DNA of 64,000 nucleotides, taken from positions 210,342 through 274,341 of the forward strand of contig JAFXVX010000013.1 in the NCBI GenBank assembly GCA_017534745.1, written 5' to 3'. The position numbers and the translations under genes are program-made. This DNA is from Bacteroidales bacterium. Its GTDB lineage: Bacteria; Bacteroidota; Bacteroidia; Bacteroidales; UBA932. The notes under the pieces are model-generated. The model saw only the letters and a program-made list of their open reading frames with translations, was not told where the DNA came from and made no database searches. Positions 6,643 through 12,967 of this stretch are shown here, piece after piece (position 1 is the first letter of the stretch; every line of letters begins with the position of its first letter).

Positions 6643-9600
6643 CTATTCATTTACCTTTTTAAAGATATAAATTGCCCTATATGCCGTGCTATTAGCATAT
6701 CCTCTAATTGCACCTGTAGCCGTTGAGTTTTCGCTAATTGTATAAGTCCCTGATGCTGCGCTAATATATACACCTCCAGTTATAAGAGGTGACGGTTTAG
6801 AATTAAACTTCCATTTCTGCGAAGACCCCGATGCGGCAAATGCAAGTTTCCTATTGCTATTTGCAGTGAAGTACAAATAGTTAGATCCATTACTTATGGT
6901 AAAACCATTTGAGTTATTTCCAGTTAGAGTAAACTCCACAGCACTTGAAGGCAGATTCGCTATTTCAAACTTCCTTTCTCCATTTGATTCAGCCACTGTA
7001 ACATACGAATCAGAGACAACCCAGTCACCAGAAGAAACCGATGCTTTAGCGAAGTAGAAGTTATTCGTTGCAGATGTAGATCTTAAAGCTCCTATTACAT
7101 AAGTTCCAGCGGTAATGTCGCTGACACTTGTTACAAGTTTATAATAGTCTTTCGTCGTGGATCCAGGATCAGATAACGTGACTGCCGTGCTAGATGTAGC
7201 AGAAACAGCATCAGAAGCCGACATAACGACAGACACATTATAAGTACCGTAGTCCGCCATCGTAAAGGTATGGCTACCGGCAGCGCTTGCATTATAAGTC
7301 TGGGAACCGCAGGTGACAACATAACTGATTGCACTTGTTGTTCCAGTAGCAGCGCCCCAGTCAACGGCAATCGATTTATTAGAGTTATTAGGCGTAGCTG
7401 TCAGCGAACCCGGCGTCAACCCCTTGGTTTTACCATTAAGGGAAACGAGATAGCCGCTAGTAGTTTCAGGCGTAGAGTTGTTATTGTTCGTGTAAACTGT
7501 TAAAGTACCATAGACTATCACCTCATCATCGAGAGCAATTTCGGCATTCCCCTCGACCCAGCTGACATTGTCAAAGTACTTTATCTTATAGCACTCAAAA
7601 ATAGTTTGAGACGTGCCATTTTCATCGATCCAGAAGTTTGCAGTTCCATAGCTGGAATCGTATTGATTCTGTATCTTTGTTACAATACCGGAAATATAAT
7701 ATGACCCCGTATCACCACCAAGTGCAAGTGCTCGAGCCTCAGACGCAGTATAAGGATGCTCAAGCGAACCATCGTTACCGATTGCGGTGGCTGCATCTTG
7801 TGTAATGGTGAACTGATAGCTATTAGGTGATACGCTGGCTGTAGTAGAAACTGTAACGGTATAGCTTACTGTGCTTGATGTATTCGTATTTGCCGGAATC
7901 TCGACGGTTACGGAACCGACTCCCGTTCCCGATGAAGGATTGACAGAAGCGCCGTTAGTAGCAGAAGCGGTCCAAGAAACATTTCCAGTCACATTAATGG
8001 TCTTTGTACCACCGGCTGCAAGAACATTATCCGTATTAGACATCGTTGCACCGAATGAAGCCGCAGGCTGCACAATTCCAGCCACAATGCTGACATCGTC
8101 AAGGAAGAAGCGAGAATTACTTGCTGCATTCCCTTCAAACGTCACAGTGAACGGGCTGACAAGATCCTTAAGATAAACGGTATATTCAGACCATGCTCCC
8201 TTTGTCATTGTAACTGAACTGATGGATGTAGACAATGAGGCATCGCTATACATAGAGCCGGCAGAAACAGACAGGTTCAAATTTGTACTCTCGCTGTTTC
8301 CATTCCATGCACCAGCCTTGAAGGTCAGGGTTGCATTGCCAGAATAGGAGATTTCTGGCGTTATAGCAGAGCCAAGTCCTGAAGCTTTTCCAAATTTTGC
8401 AGCACCATCAGCACCAGATGCATTCTCGACCAACCAATCCTCATAATCAGGAAGGAAATCTCCAGTAGCAACGCCACTACCAGACCATCCCATTGTTCCA
8501 TCGCAGTTTTCAAACGTTTCCAAGAATGGAAGTGTAGCAGGGGCGTGATTAACAGTAATTATGTAACTTGCGCTACCAGCCTTGAAGAATTCGTCGCCAG
8601 CGAAGGTTGCCGTAATCGTCGTTGTTCCCGTGGCGTTTGCAACAAATGTGACAACACCATCGCCGTCCACCGTTGCCACAGACGTATTGCTGGACGACCA
8701 AGCAATATCGGAAATGCTGTTCGGATTGTTCAGCGCCTGGCCTGGGAAGTTCGTGTAGTCGCTATCGCCCAGCGTGAAGGTATAGCTGGCATTCGTGAAG
8801 GACAGATTGGGAGCAGGCAGCCCAGCGGCTTGATAGATATAAACAGTCTGTTGGCCAGAGGCATAGCAAGAGAAAATTTTGCTCCCAGAGTTATACTGGA
8901 GAACATTACGTGTATTTGCCCCCCGTGCTGTAATCGTCGCTTCCTTGTTAGTGATAGCAATCGTCCAGGAAGCATTGGCATCAAGGTTGTCCTGCGACCG
9001 CAGATAATTATTATTGCTTGCCGCTGCATAAATATACTTCCCTGCCTGAGCTCCATTGCCGCAAAGGAATGCATACGTTCCGGAAGTCGTTCCGTTAGAA
9101 AGAGTGAAAACCTGAACCTGATCCGACACTTCAATTGTTGAGTAATCATCACTCTTTGTAGCGTCTGTCTCACTACGATTGTTGGTAGTCTGGGTTATGG
9201 ACAGTGCAACATTCTTGGAACCATTAGCAGCGATAACCACATCAGACCCTAAAACCAAATCGCTCACGTTCTCAACAAGTGTAAAAATCCTTCCGTCTGG
9301 CATTTCGCAACCAGAGAGATTGACACCGAAACGGCGGACCTTGCCGACTTCAAAGGTAATCGTCTTGGCAGAAGTCTTACGATACCTTGTCTGGTCAGTT
9401 GTAACAGAAACCGTGAATGTTGCATTCTCGACCGGAGCCGTGGTAAAGTACACCGGGAATTCACCAGAAGAAGGAACCGTATTGTTTTCGGTAAAGGTAA
9501 AAGTCAGTTTTTTCACTCCACTCGTGTAGGTCCCGGCACCCAACATACCATAAGTTGCAGCGTGCTGCTTGTCAGACTCAAAGGTAACTGTAGAGATAAC

Positions 9601-10182
9601 CTCGCCGGGGGTAAGCCCTTTCAACGTCATCTTGTTAACAGAGACCTTTCTTGTCATATTGAAGACAAATGACGATTCTTCGCGCCCGTCAGCAAAAACT
9701 TCTGAAACAAGCACATCCGCAGCCGGATCGAAAGTCGTGGGAAGCGGACTTTGCTCTGCAGGAATCTGAGGATTATGAGTCCCCGAAAAAGCACCGGCAT
9801 AAGCCGCCTGATACCCAATCAAAGCAGACGGAACCTCGCCAGAAAAAACAGCCGTAAATGTGGCAGACTTCCCGCCGTTCGAAATGGTCATATCAGTAAT
9901 GGTTCCCTTGGTGCCCTTAGTCTTGGTGGTGCCATTATCATCGTATTCATATAACTCAAGAATCTCCATTCTCGCCATATCTCCCTCAATCCACTTGTAG
10001 GAAACCACGCCATTATCTTCAGAGTCAATAGCGGTCTTGGAGTCAACCATTTTCTCCGCCGTGAAGGTCAGGGTGTGGGTGGGGCCTTCGAAAACGGGTT
10101 CTACATTTTTCTCTTTCTGGCATCCAGCCAAGAACAATGCGGCGACAATAGTAGCGCAAAGGGTTATAATGCTCTTTTTCAT
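6643..10182 (-). CDS. Giant multidomain surface lipoprotein
   Basis: About 1179 residues from the ATG at 10182 (lipobox LFLAGCQKE); an ATG at 10194, directly after the small-ORF stop, is an alternative start. In order: a fimbrillin-like module (about 25-290) with KTAIDSEDNGVVSYKWIEGD; a repeat module (about 295-450) starting RIFTLVENVSDLVLGSD; a Big_2-like Ig domain (about 455-545, with NTSVATVDGDGVVTF); a jelly-roll, carbohydrate-binding-like domain (about 550-710); a BACON-like domain (about 715-815, with NVSWTASATNG); an OB-fold-like domain (about 825-930, with YYISGIVTKIQNQYDSS); a fibronectin-III-like part; and a C-terminal copy of the repeat module (about 1035-1179). DNA is less GC-rich than its neighbours. 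Probably a surface adhesin or glycan-contacting protein; no catalytic domain is seen. Confidence 0.8.
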   Translation of the reverse strand: MKKSIITLCATIVAALFLAGCQKEKNVEPVFEGPTHTLTFTAEKMVDSKTAIDSEDNGVVSYKWIEGDMARMEILELYEYDDNGTTKTKGTKGTITDMTISNGGKSATFTAVFSGEVPSALIGYQAAYAGAFSGTHNPQIPAEQSPLPTTFDPAADVLVSEVFADGREESSFVFNMTRKVSVNKMTLKGLTPGEVISTVTFESDKQHAATYGMLGAGTYTSGVKKLTFTFTENNTVPSSGEFPVYFTTAPVENATFTVSVTTDQTRYRKTSAKTITFEVGKVRRFGVNLSGCEMPDGRIFTLVENVSDLVLGSDVVIAANGSKNVALSITQTTNNRSETDATKSDDYSTIEVSDQVQVFTLSNGTTSGTYAFLCGNGAQAGKYIYAAASNNNYLRSQDNLDANASWTIAITNKEATITARGANTRNVLQYNSGSKIFSCYASGQQTVYIYQAAGLPAPNLSFTNASYTFTLGDSDYTNFPGQALNNPNSISDIAWSSSNTSVATVDGDGVVTFVANATGTTTITATFAGDEFFKAGSASYIITVNHAPATLPFLETFENCDGTMGWSGSGVATGDFLPDYEDWLVENASGADGAAKFGKASGLGSAITPEISYSGNATLTFKAGAWNGNSESTNLNLSVSAGSMYSDASLSTSISSVTMTKGAWSEYTVYLKDLVSPFTVTFEGNAASNSRFFLDDVSIVAGIVQPAASFGATMSNTDNVLAAGGTKTINVTGNVSWTASATNGASVNPSSGTGVGSVTVEIPANTNTSSTVSYTVTVSTTASVSPNSYQFTITQDAATAIGNDGSLEHPYTASEARALALGGDTGSYYISGIVTKIQNQYDSSYGTANFWIDENGTSQTIFECYKIKYFDNVSWVEGNAEIALDDEVIVYGTLTVYTNNNNSTPETTSGYLVSLNGKTKGLTPGSLTATPNNSNKSIAVDWGAATGTTSAISYVVTCGSQTYNASAAGSHTFTMADYGTYNVSVVMSASDAVSATSSTAVTLSDPGSTTKDYYKLVTSVSDITAGTYVIGALRSTSATNNFYFAKASVSSGDWVVSDSYVTVAESNGERKFEIANLPSSAVEFTLTGNNSNGFTISNGSNYLYFTANSNRKLAFAASGSSQKWKFNSKPSPLITGGVYISAASGTYTISENSTATGAIRGYANSTAYRAIYIFKKVNE

Positions 10183-10195
10183 AGTCTCTGACATT

Positions 10196-10327
10196 TTAAT
10201 AATTTTCGTCATCATCGACAATAGTATCATCGCCGCCCGGATTTCCGGGACTCATGACGCTCTCCTCGAATCGTATCACGAGGAGTTCTGATGCGGGTGA
10301 GCTGTAGAGCTCTTTGAGTTTGTGCAT
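10196..10327 (-). CDS. Small Gly/Asp-rich ORF leading the giant lipoprotein gene
   Basis: 43 codons from the ATG at 10327 to a TAA at 10196-10198. The N-terminal half is MHKLKELYSSPASELLVIRF and the C-terminal half is a Pro/Gly/Asp tail ending DDTIVDDDENY. It abuts the lipoprotein gene: the TAA is followed two bases later by a possible ATG (10194), and the next ATG is at 10182. The same arrangement recurs at 25742-25891 before another fimbrillin-type lipoprotein, with tails ending GGNY and DENY. This matches a class of tiny ORFs often seen ahead of Bacteroidetes surface genes. It could be a leader peptide coupling translation, or a small exported or modified peptide. Function unknown. Confidence 0.6.
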   Translation of the reverse strand: MHKLKELYSSPASELLVIRFEESVMSPGNPGGDDTIVDDDENY

Positions 10328-10517
10328 AAGATATTGATTTTAAAGTTACTAACCTTTCCAAGGGGGTAAAGATACGGGCGGGGCGGGGCCCACGCGCGCA
10401 CTATACACCACTCCCAAGCCGCAAAATTAACCTTTCTGCCGCGGAAAAACAAGGAGTGTTTTAAATAAATTTAAAAGATTTTTTAACAGAGTTTTTAACA
10501 CCCTGTTGAGAGGAGAT

Positions 10518-10826
10518 TCATACTGACGTAGCAGTGTAAGACCTTACGGACCGAAGCCTTCGTCTAATCTCTGTATTCTGACGTGCAATCTTCATGTTGT
10601 AGTCCACTTGAAGCCCCATCAGCAGATCGGCCGAAATGCCGAGTGAGGCTTCGATGTACAGGGCAATAGCCGCGGAGAGCGGACGGCGTTCGTTTAAGAT
10701 GTCGTTGAGCATTGTGTAGGGAACACCTATGCAGCGGGCAAAATCCTTCTGCGGTATTCCTCGCGAAATTAACTCATCTTTTATTACTTCACCCGGATGG
10801 GTTGCGTTTGTGCTCTTGCTTACCAT
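10518..10826 (-). CDS. higA: HigA-family antitoxin (XRE)
   Basis: 102 residues. The N-terminal part has THPGEVIKDELISRGIPQKDF and the helix-turn-helix continues through IGVPYTMLNDILNERRPLSA, typical of HigA/VapI antitoxins, which have short N-termini and 90-110 residues. It begins 4 bases after the stop of the toxin-like gene, so the order is toxin first, antitoxin second, as in hig operons. In the family, HigA binds HigB and represses the shared promoter. The C-terminal tail (RRRLRSVRSYTATSV) is basic and may be disordered. Confidence 0.85.
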   Translation of the reverse strand: MVSKSTNATHPGEVIKDELISRGIPQKDFARCIGVPYTMLNDILNERRPLSAAIALYIEASLGISADLLMGLQVDYNMKIARQNTEIRRRLRSVRSYTATSV

Positions 10827-10830
10827 GGCC

Positions 10831-11145
10831 CTATTGATAGTGGTTTGACAATTCCAAAATGTTGCAGACCGTCACTACTGTGTCTTCCTCAAATTTCTCC
10901 GTCTGAAACTCCAGTCGGTATTTATCAGTCACACGCACAGATTCTTTATCGGACTTATCTCCTGATAGTTTCTCATAATTCAACGAGTTGAAAGGGAACA
11001 AGTCCTCAATTGTCCTGGCCTGTTTCAGGATATTTATCACCTTTATGTACTTTCTCACGACTTCTGGCTGAAAACGATGCTTCTTGTCAGATGTTTGGCA
11101 ATTGTACAGATTGGCTAAATATTCCTGTTTAAACACAATCAGCAT
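10831..11145 (-). CDS. higB: HigB/RelE-type toxin
   Basis: 104 residues from the ATG at 11145. A frame beginning at 11175 was rejected because that ATG overlaps the -7 promoter box. The protein has the RelE/ParE-fold pattern: LIVFKQEYLANLYNCQ at the start, a central helical part with VRKYIKVINILKQARTIEDL, LNYEKLSGDKSDKESVRV before the core strands, then YRLEFQT and VVTVCNILELSNHY as final strands. Family members cleave mRNA on the ribosome. In a HigB-like fold the conserved arginine and lysine in the VRVTDKYRLEF region would be the active residues (inference). Partner antitoxin directly downstream. Confidence 0.8.
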   Translation of the reverse strand: MLIVFKQEYLANLYNCQTSDKKHRFQPEVVRKYIKVINILKQARTIEDLFPFNSLNYEKLSGDKSDKESVRVTDKYRLEFQTEKFEEDTVVTVCNILELSNHYQ

Positions 11146-11161
11146 TGTTACAATACTTTTG

Positions 11162-11193
11162 CAAAGGTAAAACATTTTTCAATAATACACAAA
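11162..11193 (-). promoter_or_regulatory. Promoter of the higBA pair
   Basis: Minus-strand TTTG (complement 11190-11193), 20 bases, then TACCTTTG (complement 11162-11169): a textbook Bacteroidetes promoter. The ATG at 11145 lies 16 bases past the -7 box, which settles the start of the toxin gene. Confidence 0.8.
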
Positions 11194-11259
11194 AAAAGTG
11201 TATTTATGAACCACCTGGCGAGAAGTCCCGTGTGTCCCTGAGCAATCAAACATACGGGT

Positions 11260-11646
11260 TTAGTCTTTTAATGCCGCGACTTCATCTTCAGTTAGACCGG
11301 TTAGATTCATTATTGTGACGTCATCGAAGCCTTTTTCAAGCATTGCTTTAGCGATTTCTTTACTGCGTAGCCTCTTGGCCCACCCAATAGCAGGCGCCAA
11401 TGATTCCGAAATTATCGGCAAAGATTCGAGATATTCCTTGGATGGTTCTTCCGTGTAACCTATTAGAAATTCAAACGGAACACCCATGACTTCAGCAGCA
11501 CGGCGGATTGTCTCAAGATTTTTACTTTTAAACAGCACTTTCACATTCTGCTTTTTAATCCCCATTTTCTGGGCGAATACTGTCTTGGGGATTCCCAACT
11601 TCTTGAGGAGTTCCTCTCCCTTTTCTTCGAAATATATCTTGGGCAT
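11260..11646 (-). CDS. XRE-family transcriptional regulator
   Basis: 128 residues. After a short N-terminal strand (MPKIYFEEKG) comes a lambda-repressor-like helix-turn-helix at about residues 10-65 (LGIPKTVFAQKMGIKKQNVK, then LETIRRAAEVMGVPFEFLIG). Residues 85-128 form a helical tail, SKEIAKAMLEKGFDDVTIMN followed by LTGLTEDEVAALKD, which resembles the short helical repeat at the C-terminus of Rpn-type transposase/nuclease proteins. It is the last of three co-directional genes; the gene before it ends 3 bases upstream. It probably regulates this small operon, though no operator was identified. Confidence 0.75.
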   Translation of the reverse strand: MPKIYFEEKGEELLKKLGIPKTVFAQKMGIKKQNVKVLFKSKNLETIRRAAEVMGVPFEFLIGYTEEPSKEYLESLPIISESLAPAIGWAKRLRSKEIAKAMLEKGFDDVTIMNLTGLTEDEVAALKD

Positions 11647-11649
11647 GAT

Positions 11650-12168
11650 CTAGTAATGTATGTCGTTGATCCTGACAATTGTCGCATCTATAAGGTAATC
11701 GCTGGTAGATAGAGTATCTTTTAGGTGCTCTCTGAGTGGATGTGTAATCATTTTGAGTTCACCACTTATTTCAGTTTGTATTTTGTCGTTAGATAAATAA
11801 ATTTGAATGCCGCTTTGCTCTACCTTAAGTCCCCTCCTCAGAAAGCCGTTTTGGCTGGAGTCAAGTTCCATCCAATACGGGAAAGTAACCCAGTCAAACC
11901 TGGTAGAACTATGCCTAAAGTCCATCAGAGATAGTACTCCCTTCTGGATATCAACTAGTTGTTTAACCGGTATATTCTCTTTCAGGGAAAACACATAAGA
12001 GTCTAACGATTCGGAATGTGAGTACAGCTCTTCCGGAAATTTTCCTTGGAGTTGTCTGAGCACATCATTCCCTATAGTGTTCTGTTCGTCAATAAATCCC
12101 AAAGAAAGATTCTGCTTAGGGACACGTGTCTCCAATACAACAACAATGCTGAATACCGAATAATGCAT
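11650..12168 (-). CDS. Hypothetical protein of the accessory three-gene operon (B)
   Basis: 172 residues from the ATG at 12168, 4 bases after the stop of the preceding gene. An alternative ATG at 12204 adds 12 residues and overlaps that gene by 32 bases. The shorter start is preferred because it gives a tight, non-overlapping junction and opens straight into the strand MHYSVFSIVVVLETRV. The rest is alpha/beta without transmembrane segments; visible features are FRHSSTRFDWVTFPYWMEL and a C-terminal SDYLIDATIVRINDIHY. No family recognised. Cytoplasmic by sequence. The A/T-rich base composition is shared with its neighbours, so it travels as part of an accessory module. Confidence 0.6.
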   Translation of the reverse strand: MHYSVFSIVVVLETRVPKQNLSLGFIDEQNTIGNDVLRQLQGKFPEELYSHSESLDSYVFSLKENIPVKQLVDIQKGVLSLMDFRHSSTRFDWVTFPYWMELDSSQNGFLRRGLKVEQSGIQIYLSNDKIQTEISGELKMITHPLREHLKDTLSTSDYLIDATIVRINDIHY

Positions 12169-12172
12169 ATGG

Positions 12173-12619
12173 TTATAATATTTGTACGAAAACCAGTCTT
12201 CCAAGTCTGTTATTTTCGAGTCTCTTTTGTATTAGAGTGTCTAACAAGGACGTCGCCTCGCAAATAGGCCCGTTATCGAGGTGACAAAAACTCCTATCAG
12301 AAGAATAGATAAGAAAAAACTCCTCTTCTGCCCAGAAGCTGGTACCGTCGACACACGATCTAATATGTTTCTGTCTGTAAGAATCAAACGTATCATCTTC
12401 CTCTCCTTTAGATTTGATGAAATCAAGAACCTTTGCGCGCAAATCTCCGATGTCTTTCTTAGAAATTGTTGGATTCAAGGAGACGGCGGATGTTTCATAA
12501 TAATCATCATAATTGAAAAGATCGGGCGGATAAATCTCTTCGACCTTTTCCCTCGCAACTTTCTCCTTATTGATGATTCTAGCGTTATGCAAAATGCCAA
12601 TATGGATAAATTGAGCCAT
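12173..12619 (-). CDS. Hypothetical protein of the accessory three-gene operon (A)
   Basis: 148 residues from the ATG at 12619. An in-frame ATG at 12640 lies inside the -7 box and cannot be used by that promoter. The sequence starts with a strand (MAQFIHIGILHNARIINKEK), continues with charged helices including GDLRAKVLDFIKSKGEEDDT, and has an aromatic/acidic patch (WAEEEFFLIYSSDRSF) before a C-terminal strand GRLVFVQIL. No signal peptide or membrane segment and no recognised family. It heads an operon with the 11650-12168 gene and the XRE regulator. Like the next protein it begins with a hydrophobic strand, so the two might be distant relatives or partners (inference). Confidence 0.6.
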   Translation of the reverse strand: MAQFIHIGILHNARIINKEKVAREKVEEIYPPDLFNYDDYYETSAVSLNPTISKKDIGDLRAKVLDFIKSKGEEDDTFDSYRQKHIRSCVDGTSFWAEEEFFLIYSSDRSFCHLDNGPICEATSLLDTLIQKRLENNRLGRLVFVQIL

Positions 12620-12637
12620 AATAAATCGTATTTGACA

Positions 12638-12668
12638 CAAAGGTAATAAAAAAATATTATTTCACAAA
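12638..12668 (-). promoter_or_regulatory. Promoter of the three-gene accessory operon
   Basis: Minus-strand TTTG (complement 12665-12668), 19 bases, TACCTTTG (complement 12638-12645). The -7 octamer is identical to that of higBA. The ATG at 12619 begins 19 bases past the box. Confidence 0.8.
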
Positions 12669-12678
12669 TTCTTTATGA

Positions 12679-12733
12679 GATTCCTACGCCTTCGGCTCGG
12701 AATGACAAAGAAGCCTTCGACTCGGAATGACAA
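12679..12733. repeat. Two tandem REP-like repeat copies
   Basis: A copy of a dispersed motif beginning GATTCCTACGCC and ending CTCGGAATGACAA occupies 12679-12708; a shorter copy (AGCCTTCGACTCGGAATGAC) follows at 12712-12733. Related copies are at 12914-12941, 21848-21914 and 38328-38355. The region from 12646 to 12967 holds no gene, only such repeats and hairpins. Confidence 0.65.
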
Positions 12734-12783
12734 GGAGAGCGCTACCGCTCGGTGGAAATGATAGGAAATCGCTGTCTGTCGCG

Positions 12784-12863
12784 AGTAATGGCATTAAAAA
12801 TTTGCCATTACTTTCAAAAAAGACCGAAAATGCGAGTAACGGTACCTAATTTCTCCCATTACT
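12784..12863. repeat. Double-hairpin element
   Basis: AGTAATGGC (12784-12792) pairs perfectly with GCCATTACT (12804-12812) around an 11-base A/T loop. A second, degenerate copy, AGTAACGG (12835-12842) with CCATTACT (12856-12863), follows in the same orientation. Both are preceded by GCG and have A/T-rich loops containing AATTT. Another gene-free hairpin, GACCCGG (12871-12877) with CCGGGTC (12892-12898), comes next. These look like small non-autonomous palindromic elements. Confidence 0.55.
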
Positions 12864-12913
12864 AACACTCGACCCGGAGCGTTGACTCGCCCCGGGTCAA
12901 ATGTTTCTGTTAA

Positions 12914-12941
12914 GATTCCTTCGCCCCCCAGCACGGAATGG
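12914..12941. repeat. Degenerate REP-like repeat copy
   Basis: Starts GATTCCTTCGCC and ends CACGGAATGG, matching the ends of the dispersed repeat but with an altered middle. It lies just past the 3' end of the BACON lipoprotein gene. Confidence 0.45.
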
Positions 12942-12967
12942 CGGGGCAAGCCCGGAATAAAAGTTAT

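Noticed and set aside
10328-10517. Promoter for the 43-codon ORF
   Set aside because: Candidates such as TAACTTTA or TATCTTTA have a mismatch and no -33 element at a proper distance; nothing firm is seen in this stretch.
11146-11175. Earlier ATG for the HigB-type toxin
   Set aside because: The ATG overlaps the -7 promoter box, so it would not be in the transcript.
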